Shown: positions 37,044 to 48,308, numbered from the stretch's first letter. The stretch is 64,000 nucleotides of DNA from JBMNCR01 sp049366695 (GCA_049366695.1 JBMNCR010000034.1:147413-211412), one strand, 5' to 3'. Made by a program: numbers and translations. The notes: generated from the sequence alone by a model not told the origin.

Positions 37044-37814
37044 CTATTCTTTTGAAAATTGCCTACCTGTATGATCAATTGAATAATTTTCTTTATAAAT
37101 CAACTCCGAAATTGGTATGATTTTGTACCCCTGTTCTTTTATTTCTTTGATTACTATTGGCAAAGCCTGTGTAACATATTCAGCATTATTGTGAAATAAT
37201 ACTATTGAACCTGGTCTAATATTAGATACTACTCTATTTATTATTTGCTCACTACCCTCATTTTTCCAATCCAAGCTGTCTATGTCCCACTGTATAGTAT
37301 AACAACCCATGTCTTCAGCTTTTTTAATTACTCTATCATTATATGCGCCAAATGGAGCCCTAAATAAAATAGTATCTTCTTTAGTAAATTCATATATTTT
37401 ATCATTAGTTTCTTTTATTTCTTGTTCAATTTTATTATCATCAATTTTTGTCATATCGGGATGACTAGTTGAGTGATTACCTATTTCATGTCCAGCTTCT
37501 ACAATTGCGCTGACTTGCTCTGGATATTTGTCTATCCATAAACCAACTAAAAAAAAAGTTGTCTTGATATCTTCTTTTGCTAAGATATCAAGTATTTCCT
37601 GTGTAAACTCATCACCCCACGCAGCATCAAAAGAAATAGCAACAACTTTCTCATTTGTTTCTACGCTGTATATTGGTAGTAAATCACTTTTTGATAAAAA
37701 TACAGCAGATAGCGCATCCCCTTTGCCTGAACAAATGGCAAATGCTAAAATAAGTACCAATATCACAGTAACTATTATGTATATTATTTTTTTTGATAGG
37801 AAAAATACTTTCAA
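37044..37814 (-). CDS. pdaB: Polysaccharide deacetylase, PdaB family (spore)
   Basis: An N-terminal signal/anchor (about 8-27) is followed by a NodB domain. The Asp motif is in AISFDAAWGDEFTQEIL, the zinc motif in GHEIGNHSTSHPDMTKI, and FRAPFGAYNDRVIK and GSIVLFHNN follow. FDAAWGD is typical of PdaB, which in Bacillus and Clostridia is needed for stable spores. The start is preceded by GGAGGGG. Confidence 0.88.
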   Translation of the reverse strand: MKVFFLSKKIIYIIVTVILVLILAFAICSGKGDALSAVFLSKSDLLPIYSVETNEKVVAISFDAAWGDEFTQEILDILAKEDIKTTFFLVGLWIDKYPEQVSAIVEAGHEIGNHSTSHPDMTKIDDNKIEQEIKETNDKIYEFTKEDTILFRAPFGAYNDRVIKKAEDMGCYTIQWDIDSLDWKNEGSEQIINRVVSNIRPGSIVLFHNNAEYVTQALPIVIKEIKEQGYKIIPISELIYKENYSIDHTGRQFSKE

Positions 37815-37889
37815 AATATCCCCCTCCTATTTTAGGTTTATATCTAATAGTATTTAAGTTTTGTCAACCTTATTCATTATTAGATAAAA

Positions 37890-37916
37890 AAAATAAAACC
37901 TTTACGGTTTTATTTT
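37890..37916 (-). terminator. Terminator of the DUF975 gene
   Basis: AAATAAAACC (37891-37900) pairs with GGTTTTATTT (37906-37915), with a U run on the minus strand. It lies beyond the stop of the DUF975 gene and upstream of pdaB. Confidence 0.7.
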
Positions 37917-37970
37917 TAAAATATTAAAATAATACAATTTTCATTAGACTAAAAATAATATAATTCTATG

Positions 37971-38648
37971 TTATTTTTCAATATACATGTTTATCAAAGA
38001 AGTATCTGTTTTACTAATTAATTCTTGATAGAATACTGTTTCTGCAGCACTAAGATATGGAATAACATAAAATAAAGCAATTCCAAAGGTTACTAATGAT
38101 AATAAATACCAGCCGATAAAACTTATTATTAAGTTTATATATCGCGTTTTATGTCCCTTCATCATCTCAGAACTTAGGGAGATAGCATTTATAGCACTTA
38201 AATCTTCGTAGTCTACCATTAAATAGTAAGCCATAGAATATCTTATAGCTGCAATAATTCCTGGAATTATTAAAAGCAATGTCCATAGGCTTGTAAATAA
38301 AGTAATCAATAAACCTAAAATCAAACTACTTCCTAATCTATCAAAACCCTTAAATACATCTTTTACCTTTCCATCATTATTTCTTATAATATTTAAATAA
38401 AAAAATGTTCTTCCATAAATAATAGGCCCAGCGATCAATGCCTGTATTACACCAATAAAATTAAGTTTTTGATTATAATAATTGAAATTGCCTATAACAA
38501 CATTGTACGAAGTAATATGAGAATTTATCTGACTTACTGATTGTGTTATAATCCAAGTTATTATTAATATTGCTAATGCCTTTCCCCAATTGTTGTTTAA
38601 ACTATCCAAAGCTTTTCTTTTAATTTGATCATTACTTAAGTAATCCAC
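37971..38648 (-). CDS. DUF975 family membrane protein
   Basis: The 225-residue protein starts with KRKALDSLNNNWGKALAILIITWII, typical of DUF975, and has about five to six hydrophobic helices. IIPGIIAAIRYSMAYYLMVDYEDLSAINAISLSSEMMKGHK is the family core. Its function is unknown. It lies 7 to 22 bases downstream of lplA. Confidence 0.85.
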   Translation of the reverse strand: MDYLSNDQIKRKALDSLNNNWGKALAILIITWIITQSVSQINSHITSYNVVIGNFNYYNQKLNFIGVIQALIAGPIIYGRTFFYLNIIRNNDGKVKDVFKGFDRLGSSLILGLLITLFTSLWTLLLIIPGIIAAIRYSMAYYLMVDYEDLSAINAISLSSEMMKGHKTRYINLIISFIGWYLLSLVTFGIALFYVIPYLSAAETVFYQELISKTDTSLINMYIEK

Positions 38649-38669
38649 TGTTAAACTCCCCTTTTATTT

Positions 38670-39656
38670 TTATTGACTACAAAAAAAATCAACAAATTCT
38701 TCTTTATTCATTTGAGAAAAATAATTTGATATATCAATATCTCCTAATATACTAATAATAGATTCTTTTCTGTACTGGCTTCCTTTTAATATATTTTCTA
38801 GTATTCCAATCTCTTTCTTAACAAAAAAATCCCCATATATTTTAATATCAGTAATTTTTCCGTTTTTCACATTCATTCTTATATCTATAATACCACATTT
38901 AAATTTATCTATCTTCTGTATGTCATAAGTAGGGGATTCTCCCCAATTCCATTCCCAAGTACTAAATTTTGTATCAACTAATTTTTGTATTTCATTGATG
39001 TCCTTGTCAGTAATATTATATCTCTGTACATCATCCCCTTCAGCGATAAAATCAAGCAAATACTTCTTAAATTCTAATATGGATATATCTTCCTTTATAT
39101 AATTTTTGATATTTGTTACTCTACTTCTAACAGACTTTATTCCTTTAGATTTGATTTTTAGTTCTTTAACATTAAGAGCATTTCCCAAATTACTCATTTG
39201 AGAGTCAAATAATAAGGTTCCATGGTGAAGCAATGTTTTTTTTCTAAAAAATTGAGCATTTCCAGAGATTTTTTTACCATCAATAGTAATATCATTTCTT
39301 CCAGTTAGTTCTGATTTTATGCCCATTTTTTCTAATGCTTTTATAACAGGCAAAGTAAATTTTTTAAAATTGTTTACATCTTTTTCTTCGGCTTTTACAA
39401 TAAAAGAAAAATTCAAATTGCCATCATCATGATACACTGCACCACCACCTGATAATCTCCTAGCAACGTAAATATTATTTTCTTCAACATATTCCTTATT
39501 GATTTCTTCAATAGTATTTTGATGTTTACCAACTATAATTGACGGTTTATGTATATAAAAGAAAAAATAATCATCTTCAGGTAAATTATTTATAACATAT
39601 TCTTCAAAAGCCATATTATAATAGGGGATATTCCAATTAGTTTCTATATATTTCAT
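38670..39656 (-). CDS. lplA: Lipoate-protein ligase A
   Basis: The enzyme attaches lipoate to E2/GcvH proteins. Key motifs are RRLSGGGAVYHDDGNLNFSFI, GRNDITIDGKKISGNAQF (with catalytic Lys), and LHHGTLLFD. A C-terminal accessory domain is present (about 250-328). I start at the ATG at 39656, which has AAGGAG upstream, not the one five codons earlier. Confidence 0.93.
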   Translation of the reverse strand: MKYIETNWNIPYYNMAFEEYVINNLPEDDYFFFYIHKPSIIVGKHQNTIEEINKEYVEENNIYVARRLSGGGAVYHDDGNLNFSFIVKAEEKDVNNFKKFTLPVIKALEKMGIKSELTGRNDITIDGKKISGNAQFFRKKTLLHHGTLLFDSQMSNLGNALNVKELKIKSKGIKSVRSRVTNIKNYIKEDISILEFKKYLLDFIAEGDDVQRYNITDKDINEIQKLVDTKFSTWEWNWGESPTYDIQKIDKFKCGIIDIRMNVKNGKITDIKIYGDFFVKKEIGILENILKGSQYRKESIISILGDIDISNYFSQMNKEEFVDFFCSQ

Positions 39657-39700
39657 ATTTTTCTCCTTCATTATTTAAATAATTATAACTTTTCTAACAT

Positions 39701-40366
39701 TTATTTTCCAATAGGGCATGAACTTATACAAATACCACAAACTGATCCTCTTCCAATATGTTGGAAATTATTCTTCATATATTGACTGCAAGAATGTGCA
39801 TTAACTAACATACTTCTTTCCATCCCTTGTGTCCAATTATTTCCTTCTATTGCCATTGCTGGACATGATATAACACATTTATTACAATTAGCACATTTTC
39901 CCTCTTTAATGGGCATACCATAAGATAGCTTCATATCTGTTAATACAGTGCCTAATCTTACTCTAGGACCATATTTATGATGAATAAATAAACCACTTTT
40001 TCCTATCCAACCCAAACCAGATAGAGTAGCTGCCGTTTTATGTTGAAAAATACCGCTATATGGTTTTTTATCTAGAGATTGAGAAGCAGGTATTGGTACA
40101 GCTTTATATCCTCCATCTTGTAGATACATCATTATCCTCAGTGTAACTTCATTGATATAGTAATTAACACTCCTGTAATGAGCAAAATATGTTTCTGAAG
40201 GTTTATCAACAATATCGTCAATTATTTGATCCGATAGCCTAACAACTACAGTAATTGCTGAGTTCAAATGCTTCCAATTATCATTGAGCTCACTGTGAAT
40301 ATTGCTAAATCCAATATCCTTTACTCCCAAATTTATTATATACTTTTTTATTTCATTTTCATTCAT
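39701..40366 (-). CDS. QueG-like 4Fe-4S double-cluster protein
   Basis: An N-terminal cobalamin/redox-like domain with ATLSGLGWIGKSGLFIHHKYGPRVRLGTVLTD is followed by CANCNKCVISCPAMAI and CGICISSCPIGK, two 4Fe-4S sites. This is the architecture of epoxyqueuosine reductase relatives, but about 220 residues is much shorter than QueG (over 300), so it is better called a QueG-like ferredoxin protein. The ATG at 40366 is preferred; the one four codons upstream overlaps the only candidate ribosome site. Confidence 0.82.
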   Translation of the reverse strand: MNENEIKKYIINLGVKDIGFSNIHSELNDNWKHLNSAITVVVRLSDQIIDDIVDKPSETYFAHYRSVNYYINEVTLRIMMYLQDGGYKAVPIPASQSLDKKPYSGIFQHKTAATLSGLGWIGKSGLFIHHKYGPRVRLGTVLTDMKLSYGMPIKEGKCANCNKCVISCPAMAIEGNNWTQGMERSMLVNAHSCSQYMKNNFQHIGRGSVCGICISSCPIGK

Positions 40367-40446
40367 AAAAAATACCATCCATTTATTAAATCTTATTATT
40401 AATTATTGTTTTTCTGTTATAATATTAATGAAAGTTGGTGTATTAA

Positions 40447-40971
40447 ATGTTATTTGACTCTGAAAACATACTGGAGAACAAACTAATTATATTATATGCT
40501 TTAAATCATTTCAAGACTCCATTAACAAAAGAACAAATTACACAAATTGTATTAGAAAATATACAAATGAGTTATTTTGATATTCAATTTTTAATTGAAA
40601 ATCTCAAAGATGATGATTTCGTATTAGAACTTTTCGACAATAAAATCCCATATTATACTATCTCTGAGAAAGGTAAATCCACTCTAAATCTCTTCAAAAA
40701 TCGAATTCCATCATATATAAAAGAGATTATTAATATGTACATTGCAGAAAATAAAGATAAAGTTTTAAAACAAGTAAAAAATTATTCCTCATATAAAAAA
40801 CTAGGTGATGAAGATTTTATCGTTAACTTAAAGCTATTTGAAAATGATATAATCCTTATTGATTTGAATATAAATGTAGCTTCAAAGAAACAAGCAATGT
40901 TTATATGTAATAATTGGGATGACAATGGAGATAAACTATATACTGAAATTATCAATACATTGATTGATTAG
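40447..40971 (+). CDS. DUF4364 family protein
   Basis: The 174-residue protein is a winged-helix-like DUF4364 member: ENKLIILYALNHFKTPLTKEQITQIVLEN, then LKDDDFVLELFDNKIPYYTISEKGKSTLNLFKNRIP. The family is found in Clostridia and is presumed regulatory. It is divergent from the QueG-like gene and convergent with the Ca2+ ATPase gene. Confidence 0.85.
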   Translation: MLFDSENILENKLIILYALNHFKTPLTKEQITQIVLENIQMSYFDIQFLIENLKDDDFVLELFDNKIPYYTISEKGKSTLNLFKNRIPSYIKEIINMYIAENKDKVLKQVKNYSSYKKLGDEDFIVNLKLFENDIILIDLNINVASKKQAMFICNNWDDNGDKLYTEIINTLID

Positions 40972-40996
40972 CGTAATTATTCATATACCTTAAGTT

Positions 40997-41019
40997 AAAG
41001 TCCGTTATTCACGGACTTT
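40997..41019. terminator. Hairpin between the DUF4364 and Ca2+-ATPase genes
   Basis: AAAGTCCGT (40997-41005) pairs with ACGGACTTT (41011-41019) with a five-base loop. It overlaps the stop of the leftward ATPase and could serve both convergent genes; the U tract is weak. Confidence 0.55.
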
Positions 41020-43668
41020 AGACTGTTCTGTAATATTCAATAATAATTTCAATATCTCAACAATAATTAAAGGTAATATAGAAAATCCTATAACAATCAT
41101 CCATTGATTTAAATTTAAAGACACCACATTGAAAATTTCTTGTAGAAATGGTACGGTTAATACTAAGAGCTGTAAAGTTGCAGCAAAAATATTAGCTAAT
41201 ATTAAAAATTTATTCGTAAAAATGCCTTTTTTAAAAACAGATTTATTTTCACTTCTTACATTAAATGAATGTGAAATTTGTGATAAACCTAAAACAGAAA
41301 AAGCAACAGTTTGAGCCGTTTTTATATCCCCATAATTATTTAAAGTTAACCAAAACGCAATCAAAGTTAGTGCACCTATTATTGCTCCTTGGTAAATAAT
41401 CCTAAAGCCTAACCCCCCCGAAAAAATACTAGCCTTTGGATCTCTAGGTTTTTCATTCATTATTTCTTTTTCTCTTGTATCTACCCCTAATGCAATTGCA
41501 GGCAAACTATCTGTTATTAAATTAACCCATAAGATATGAATTGGTAATAATGGATGCGCCCAATTAAGTAGCGTTGCTAGAAACAAAGTCAATATTTCGC
41601 CGATATTACTTGATAATAAAAAATGAATACACTTCCTTATATTAGTATAAATACCTCGACCTTCTTCTACTGCACTTACAATAGTTGCGAAGTTATCATC
41701 TGTCAAGATCATATCAGAAGCTTCTTTAGATACATCCGTTCCTGTTATACCCATTGCACAACCTATATCTGCTTTTTTTAGCGCTGGTGCATCATTTACT
41801 CCATCACCAGTCATAGCTACAACATTACCTCTCTTCTTCCAGGCACTCACTATCCTAACTTTATGTTCAGGAGATACCCTTGCATAAACAGAATAATTAT
41901 CTATACTCTTTGCAAATTCATCATCTGATATTTTATCTAATTCTATACCTGATATTGCTTCGGAAGAATCATCAATAATTTTCAATTCTCTTGCTATAGC
42001 TATTGCTGTATTTTTATGATCTCCTGTAATCATTATTGGTTTAATCCCTGCTGATAAACATTTATTTATTGACTCCTTTACTTCTTCTCTTGGAGGATCT
42101 ATCATTCCAGTCAAACCAATAAATATTAAATCATTTTCAATTTCCTCACTTTGCAAATCATCTGACAATTCATCAATTTCCTTATAAGCATATCCCAATA
42201 CTCTATATGCTTTATTTGACATAGAATTATTTGCTTCTTCAATTGATTTAATTATTTCATTAGTAATAAAAACTACTTTATTATTCATCATAATCTTACT
42301 ACATCTATTAAATATTATATCAGGGGCACCTTTTGTAAATACTAAATATTTATCCCCATTTTTATGCACTGTAGACATTAATTTTCTTTCAGAATCAAAT
42401 GGAATTTCAGCAACTCTATTTAGTCTTTTTTCTTCTTCTTCTTTATATAAAGAAAATTTGTTTGCAAATGTAATAAGTGCTGTTTCAGTGGGATCTCCAA
42501 TTTCTTTAGTCTCTCCGTTTTCATTATCTACATGCGCGTCATTACATAAAAGTGTTACTTCTAATAATCTTTTCATTTCTGCTGATATTTCGTTATTAGT
42601 TAGTTCTTCTAAATCATCATATTTATTTTCATTTATAAAAATATTTTTAACAGTCATTTTATTCTGTGTTAAAGTTCCAGTTTTATCTGAACAAATAACA
42701 GATGCTGATCCTAATGTTTCAACAGCAGGTAGTTTTCGTACTATAGCATTTTTTCGCACTAATTTTTGAACACCAAGAGCCAAAACTACAGTTACTATTG
42801 CTGGTAATCCTTCTGGTATTGCAGCCACAGCTAAACTAACAGCAGTCATAAACATAGGTAAAGCTTCTCTACCTTGAAATATGCCAATAACAAACATAAG
42901 TGAACAAAGTACCAGTGCAACTATACTAAGTACTTTCCCCAATTCAGCTAATCTTTTTTGCAGTGGGGTTTGATCTTTTCCAGTATCTTGTATCATTTCC
43001 GCTATTTTTCCTATTTCAGTATTCATACCAGTACTAGTAACAATATACTTACCCCTACCATAAACAACTACACTAGACATAAACACTAGATTAATCTGAT
43101 CGCCTAAAGGCACTTCATTATCATCAATTGTATTATTGTTTTTTTCTACCGGTAATGATTCACCAGTAAGTGCAGACTCTTCTATTCTCAATGATGATGA
43201 TTCTACTATTCTGCCATCTGCAGGAATATAATCTCCAGCATCTAGTATCACAATATCTCCGGGTACTAATTCTCGTGCCGGAATTTTTTGTTTTTTACCT
43301 CCTCTTAAGACTTTTGCCTCAGGAGTAGTAAGCTTTTTTAATGCCTGCATAGACTTTTCTGCTTTGTTTTCTTGAACTATCCCAAAGATTGCATTAAGTA
43401 TTATTATAGTAAGTATTAATATAGAATCCTTTACCTCTCCAACTAATCCAGAAATTAAAGCTGCAAAAATTAAGACAATAATTAGAAAATTTTTAAACTG
43501 ATCTAAGAATAATAGTAATAAAGACTTACTATCTTTTTCATTTAATTCATTGTATCCATATTTAGTATTACTTGACTGTACTTGGCTTAAATCCAAACCC
43601 TTTTCTATATCAGTACTAAAAAATTCTTTAACTTCATCTATACTTTTACTATATAGATTATCTATCAT
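41005..43668 (-). CDS. Calcium-transporting P-type ATPase
   Basis: An 887-residue P2-type pump: actuator TGESLPVEK, ion-site AAIPEGLPAIV in M4, phosphorylation site ICSDKTGTLTQNKM, hinge GDGVNDAPALKKADIGCAMG, and NIGEILTLFL with LWVNLITDSLPAIALGVD in M5-M6. The PEGLP Glu and the Asn/Asp in M6 are what Ca2+ pumps use. It exports Ca2+ from the cytoplasm at the cost of ATP. GGAGG precedes the start. Confidence 0.94.
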   Translation of the reverse strand: MIDNLYSKSIDEVKEFFSTDIEKGLDLSQVQSSNTKYGYNELNEKDSKSLLLLFLDQFKNFLIIVLIFAALISGLVGEVKDSILILTIIILNAIFGIVQENKAEKSMQALKKLTTPEAKVLRGGKKQKIPARELVPGDIVILDAGDYIPADGRIVESSSLRIEESALTGESLPVEKNNNTIDDNEVPLGDQINLVFMSSVVVYGRGKYIVTSTGMNTEIGKIAEMIQDTGKDQTPLQKRLAELGKVLSIVALVLCSLMFVIGIFQGREALPMFMTAVSLAVAAIPEGLPAIVTVVLALGVQKLVRKNAIVRKLPAVETLGSASVICSDKTGTLTQNKMTVKNIFINENKYDDLEELTNNEISAEMKRLLEVTLLCNDAHVDNENGETKEIGDPTETALITFANKFSLYKEEEEKRLNRVAEIPFDSERKLMSTVHKNGDKYLVFTKGAPDIIFNRCSKIMMNNKVVFITNEIIKSIEEANNSMSNKAYRVLGYAYKEIDELSDDLQSEEIENDLIFIGLTGMIDPPREEVKESINKCLSAGIKPIMITGDHKNTAIAIARELKIIDDSSEAISGIELDKISDDEFAKSIDNYSVYARVSPEHKVRIVSAWKKRGNVVAMTGDGVNDAPALKKADIGCAMGITGTDVSKEASDMILTDDNFATIVSAVEEGRGIYTNIRKCIHFLLSSNIGEILTLFLATLLNWAHPLLPIHILWVNLITDSLPAIALGVDTREKEIMNEKPRDPKASIFSGGLGFRIIYQGAIIGALTLIAFWLTLNNYGDIKTAQTVAFSVLGLSQISHSFNVRSENKSVFKKGIFTNKFLILANIFAATLQLLVLTVPFLQEIFNVVSLNLNQWMIVIGFSILPLIIVEILKLLLNITEQSKVRE

Positions 43669-43699
43669 TGAATTTTCCTCCTTTAGTTACATATCAGAA

Positions 43700-43730
43700 A
43701 AACCTTTATTCCACACTATGAAATAAAGGC
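43700..43730 (-). terminator. Terminator of the beta-propeller gene
   Basis: CCTTTATT (43703-43710) pairs with AATAAAGG (43722-43729) and a U run follows on the minus strand. It lies between the YVTN gene and the ATPase. Confidence 0.75.
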
Positions 43731-43800
43731 CCCATCAATAATTTAATAGCAATTACAAAAATATTCTAACATTTTATACTTTTCATGTAAAGAAATTTAT

Positions 43801-44754
43801 CTACTTATTAATAAGTATAATATCACTAGGTTCTTTTCCCACAGAGATCTTATGTTCTATTCTTCTATCATTAATATTTATTATATCTACAACATTATCT
43901 CTTAAACTAGTAACATATAGATGTTTTTTTTCTTTATCTATTACAATTCCCTTAGGCATTCGACTACATTTAATAGTTTCATAATCAATAAAGTTATCTG
44001 CATTGATAATAGACACATAATCACTTCCAAAATTAGTTACATATAGCGTATTACCATCCTCTGATAATAGCATTTTATGAGGGATTATCCCCACTTCTAT
44101 TTTTTTTACTACTTTATTGCTCTCTATATCAATTTTTGAAATATAACCATTCTTATTTATTTCCATGCACGCAGTACAAATAAATAAATATTTTTCATCA
44201 TTAGATAATAATATATCTAACGGGCTGTAATTTACTTTTATCCAATGGATAATAATAGTTTTTTTACAATTAATAATAGATACTTTTTTTTCTTGCACGC
44301 TTGCAATATATAACTCTTCACAATTTTCTTTAAATATTATTCCCATTGGCATTAGACCAGAATATAATTGCAGCAATAATTCGCCGGTATTAATATCGAT
44401 AATTGAAATATTATTAGAGTCACAATTAGTTATATATGCTAAATTTTTAATCCAATCTACAACCATCCCATTTGGAAAACTACCAACACAAAACTTATTT
44501 AACAAAATTCTATTTTTATAATCAATTAAATATATTGTGTTATTATAACAATTTACAGAATAAATTAAATTTGATATTGGATGTAGTATAAGTTTATATG
44601 GTCCAATAGGATAGTCATATTTACTACTTATATTGTTAGTCTTTAATTTTCTAAATATTAATTTATCTACTTTATAATTATTCTCACAATCAACAATAGA
44701 TATACTATCTTCAGCTAAATTAGAAGTAATAGCAAATATTTTTTTCACCTCCAT
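43801..44754 (-). CDS. YVTN/YncE beta-propeller repeat protein
   Basis: The 317-residue protein is built of about seven repeats of the type NLAYITNCDSNNISIIDINTGE, NTLYVTNFGSDYVSIINADN and KHLYVTSLRDNVVDIININD, each with a Y(V/I)T(N/S) strand. There is no clear signal peptide. Such propellers act as scaffolds or surface proteins; the function here is unknown. Confidence 0.8.
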   Translation of the reverse strand: MEVKKIFAITSNLAEDSISIVDCENNYKVDKLIFRKLKTNNISSKYDYPIGPYKLILHPISNLIYSVNCYNNTIYLIDYKNRILLNKFCVGSFPNGMVVDWIKNLAYITNCDSNNISIIDINTGELLLQLYSGLMPMGIIFKENCEELYIASVQEKKVSIINCKKTIIIHWIKVNYSPLDILLSNDEKYLFICTACMEINKNGYISKIDIESNKVVKKIEVGIIPHKMLLSEDGNTLYVTNFGSDYVSIINADNFIDYETIKCSRMPKGIVIDKEKKHLYVTSLRDNVVDIININDRRIEHKISVGKEPSDIILINK

Positions 44755-45011
44755 ATAGAATAATTAAAAAATAAATAAATCAACTAACATACTTCTGTTA
44801 TTTATTAGCACAAACAAATCTCATAATATGTTTTATGATAGATTCCCAATTTAAAAATTACAATTAAATACTAAAAGAAATAAACGATTTTATTATAAAA
44901 GTATTTTATTATACCAAAGCCACTTAACACGCTCTATTTATATTATGAAATAATATTTTATTAAGTTACAAAATATATGATACTACTTTGTGTATATACT
45001 TAACAACAAAC

Positions 45012-45040
45012 AAATGAGACTGCCCTAAGCAGTCTCATTT
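45012..45040 (-). terminator. Terminator of the Spo0E-like gene
   Basis: AAATGAGACTGC (45012-45023) pairs perfectly with GCAGTCTCATTT (45029-45040), loop five bases, followed by a U-rich stretch on the minus strand. It overlaps the stop codon of the Spo0E-like gene. Confidence 0.85.
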
Positions 45041-45186
45041 GCATCAACCATACAGATATAAATTAACTCGTCCAATTCCTCACTAAGCTCGATTATCCTA
45101 GGATTACTCAAATCACCCTTATTAGAAATTATCAAGTGATCCAATTCATCTCTCAATTGATTTACATATTCGTAAATATTATTCAT
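45025..45186 (-). CDS. Spo0E-like aspartyl-phosphate phosphatase (53 residues)
   Basis: The ATG at 45186 with GGGG upstream opens a 53-codon frame: two amphipathic helices with LRDELDHLI, a linker, and LSEELDELIYICM. The SxxLDxLI signature is diagnostic of Spo0E-like phosphatases, which remove phosphate from Spo0A~P or related regulators and restrain sporulation. It is followed by a strong terminator. Confidence 0.85.
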   Translation of the reverse strand: MNNIYEYVNQLRDELDHLIISNKGDLSNPRIIELSEELDELIYICMVDANETA

Positions 45187-45365
45187 TGCTGTGTTACCCC
45201 TTTTATCAGTACATCTTGATTTAACATATTCAATTTTATGCTATATATGGTATACTTTCAACAAAATTCGTAATACAAAAAACGACACGCTTCTTTTATA
45301 TACAATTTAGTTTAATATTTATTAAACCATTAAATCAAAATGTACTATTATAACAAATCAAATAT

Positions 45366-48005
45366 TTACTCGCATTTCTTTAGCATCTCCATTACATTTT
45401 TTAGCATCAAGTCGTATTTTTCTTTTTTATTATATTCTTGTTCAATAATATTTTTAGGAGCTTTATTAACAAATCCTTCGTTTGATAACTTGTTTTGGAC
45501 TCTTTCTAGTTCTTTTTTAAGATTTGTCTTTTCTTTATTCAATCTTTCAATTTCTTTATCTTTATCAATTAAATCTGCAAGAGAAATAAATATTTCAGCA
45601 CCGTTTATTACTCCGCTTACTACGTTTTCTGGTATATGGTTCTTTTCAATTAATTCTACATCTAAAGCATTTGCTAAACTCATTATATAATTCTTTCCAT
45701 TACTTATTATTTCTTGTGTTAATGAATCTTTAGCTACAATAAGTATCTTTGCTTTCTTTGAGGGTACTACATTCATTTCAGCTCTAATATTTCTTATAGT
45801 TTTTATAGCACTCATTATTAATTCCATCTCTATTTCTTCTTGTTCAAAAATTAAATTTTTTGTACATATTGGCCAAGATGCAGTTGTAATGGTTTCTTCT
45901 TCTATTACAAGGTTTTTATATATTTCCTCTGTGATAAATGGCATAAACGGATGTAAAAGCTTCATTGTATTTTTTAGTACATATGACAAGGTATATTGTG
46001 CTGATAATTTATTTTCACGCTCACTATATAAACGAGATTTTACTAGTTCAATATACCAATCACAAAATTCATTCCAAATAAAATCATATAATTTTTGAGC
46101 AGCTAACCCTAATTCATATTTTTTCATATTTTCAGTTACATCATTAATAAGTTTATTTAATTTACTTATTATCCATTTATCAGCTAAAAGTAGATCATTT
46201 ACTGAATTTTCAATAGATAAAGTCTCTTTTTGGATGTTCATCATAACAAATCGTGACGCATTCCATATTTTATTAGCGAAATTCCTATTTGCAATAACTT
46301 TTTCATCCTGCCACCTAATATCATTACCTGCAGCATTTCCCGTTACTATTGTAAATCTTAATGCATCTGCTCCAAATTTTTCAATTATCTCTAATGGATC
46401 TACTCCATTACCTAATGATTTACTCATTTTTCTACCTTGAGAATCTCTTATTAAACCATGTATATAAACGTCCTTAAAAGGAGTTTCTTCCATTTGCTCT
46501 ATACCTGAGAATATCATTCTTGCAACCCAAAAGAAAATAATGTCATATGCTGTAACAAGTACATCTGTTGGATAGTGTTTTTTTAAATCTTCACTACTCT
46601 CAGGCCATCCGAGAGTTGAAAATGGCCATAATGCAGACGAAAACCATGTATCTAATACATCTTCATCTTGGTGAATATTACCTGAAGAACATTTTGGACA
46701 TTCTTGTGGTTTTTCTTTTGAAACTATAAGTTCATTACATTCTCTACAATAATATGCTGGAATCCTATGACCCCACCATAATTGTCTAGAAATACACCAA
46801 TCTCTAATATTCTCCATCCAATTAAAATAAATCTTACTAAATCTATCAGGAATAAACGTAGTTTTCTCATCTCTAACTGCTTGTATCGCTGGCTCTGCTA
46901 ATGGTTGCATTTTAACAAACCATTGTCTTGAAATTATTGGTTCTACAGTCGTGTCACATCTATAACATGCGCCTACATTATGAACATGGTCTTCAATTTC
47001 AACTAAATATCCTAGTGTCTTTAAATCATCTACAATTATTTTTCTGGCTTCATATCTATCTAATCCCTCATATTTACCCGCCTTTTTATTCATTGTGGCA
47101 TCATCATTCATTACTCGTATTTGTTCTAAATTATGGCGTACTCCAACTTCAAAGTCATTAGGATCATGTGCTGGTGTCATTTTAACCACACCTGTTCCAA
47201 AATCCATATCTACATATTCATCTGCGACTATTGGTAGTTCTCTATCAAGTAATGGCAAAATTGCTATTTTACCTATTAGATGTTTATATCTTTTATCCTC
47301 TGGGTTAACCGCGATTCCCGAATCACCTAACATAGTTTCTGGTCTTGTAGTTGCAACTATTACATACTCATCACTATCTTTAATGGTATATTTTATATGC
47401 CATAAATGTCCTTGCTTTTCATCATACTCAACTTCTGCATCTGATAAAGCTGTTTTACAATCGGGGCACCAATTGATGATCCTATTTCCTCTATATATTA
47501 AACCTTTCTCATATAATCTAATAAAAGATTCCTTAACCGCTTCACTACATCCATCATCCATGGTAAATCTTTCTCTTGACCAATCACATGAAGCTCCAAG
47601 CTTTTTAAACTGATCTGTTATTCTCTTTTTATAAGCGCTTGCCCAATCCCAAGCCCTATCCAAAAATTCTTCTCTTCCTAATTCCTCTTTTGAAATTCCT
47701 TCTTCAGCTCTTATTTTATCAACTACTTTGACTTCTGTAGCTATACTTGCATGGTCAGTCCCTGGCAACCATAATGCTGCATATCCTTGCATACGTTTCC
47801 ACCTAATAAGTATATCTTGTAAAGTTCCATCAAATGCGTGTCCCAAGTGTAGCTGTCCTGTTATATTGGGAGGTGGCATAATAATAGTATATGGTAATCC
47901 TTTTGGATTTACCTCAGGTTTAAAATAACCTTTGTTTTCCCATTCTTCATACAGTTTGCTTTCAAAATCTTTTGGATTATAGACAGTTGACATATTTATT
48001 TCCAT
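45366..48005 (-). CDS. valS: Valyl-tRNA synthetase
   Basis: About 879 residues: HLGHAF (HIGH-type) near residues 44-50 in [23 protein letters not shown], editing domain [28 protein letters not shown], and a C-terminal coiled coil [30 protein letters not shown] place the start at the ATG at 48005, which has AGGGGTG at the right distance; a GTG three codons earlier overlaps that site. A T-box leader controls it. Confidence 0.97.
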   Translation of the reverse strand: MEINMSTVYNPKDFESKLYEEWENKGYFKPEVNPKGLPYTIIMPPPNITGQLHLGHAFDGTLQDILIRWKRMQGYAALWLPGTDHASIATEVKVVDKIRAEEGISKEELGREEFLDRAWDWASAYKKRITDQFKKLGASCDWSRERFTMDDGCSEAVKESFIRLYEKGLIYRGNRIINWCPDCKTALSDAEVEYDEKQGHLWHIKYTIKDSDEYVIVATTRPETMLGDSGIAVNPEDKRYKHLIGKIAILPLLDRELPIVADEYVDMDFGTGVVKMTPAHDPNDFEVGVRHNLEQIRVMNDDATMNKKAGKYEGLDRYEARKIIVDDLKTLGYLVEIEDHVHNVGACYRCDTTVEPIISRQWFVKMQPLAEPAIQAVRDEKTTFIPDRFSKIYFNWMENIRDWCISRQLWWGHRIPAYYCRECNELIVSKEKPQECPKCSSGNIHQDEDVLDTWFSSALWPFSTLGWPESSEDLKKHYPTDVLVTAYDIIFFWVARMIFSGIEQMEETPFKDVYIHGLIRDSQGRKMSKSLGNGVDPLEIIEKFGADALRFTIVTGNAAGNDIRWQDEKVIANRNFANKIWNASRFVMMNIQKETLSIENSVNDLLLADKWIISKLNKLINDVTENMKKYELGLAAQKLYDFIWNEFCDWYIELVKSRLYSERENKLSAQYTLSYVLKNTMKLLHPFMPFITEEIYKNLVIEEETITTASWPICTKNLIFEQEEIEMELIMSAIKTIRNIRAEMNVVPSKKAKILIVAKDSLTQEIISNGKNYIMSLANALDVELIEKNHIPENVVSGVINGAEIFISLADLIDKDKEIERLNKEKTNLKKELERVQNKLSNEGFVNKAPKNIIEQEYNKKEKYDLMLKNVMEMLKKCE

Positions 48006-48053
48006 ATTTATCACCCCTAATATTAAATCAATGAATTAAATTTTTTCAATAAA

Positions 48054-48302
48054 AAAATCCCCCCTATAAAATAGGGACGAAATATTATCGCGGTACCACC
48101 CAAGTTGGTTTTAAAACCCTCTTATTTTAATATAACGCCTTTAGCGATTTTGCTTACTATCTTTTCAGCAAAATAGTTTAGAAGCTACTTTCAAAAAAGT
48201 CTTGTATAAGAAATTTTCCAGCCTATGAATTTCTCTCTCTTAAAAAAGCCCTTTTTCTACTCCTCTTCATCATTACTTTTATATAATTTAATTATAACTA
48301 AT
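48054..48302 (-). promoter_or_regulatory. T-box riboswitch leader of valS
   Basis: On the minus strand the T-box sequence GGGTGGTACCGCG lies at 48101-48089. The terminator stem CCCTATAAAATAGGG (48062-48076) and a U7 tract (48057-48051) follow. Stem I elements AGAGGAGTAG, AGAGAG and GCTGGAAA lie upstream. A GTA codon (48188-48186) within GAAAGTAGCTTCT sits in a plausible specifier position for Val. Uncharged tRNA-Val should pair with the T-box and allow read-through. Confidence 0.93.
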
Positions 48303-48308
48303 GCTTCT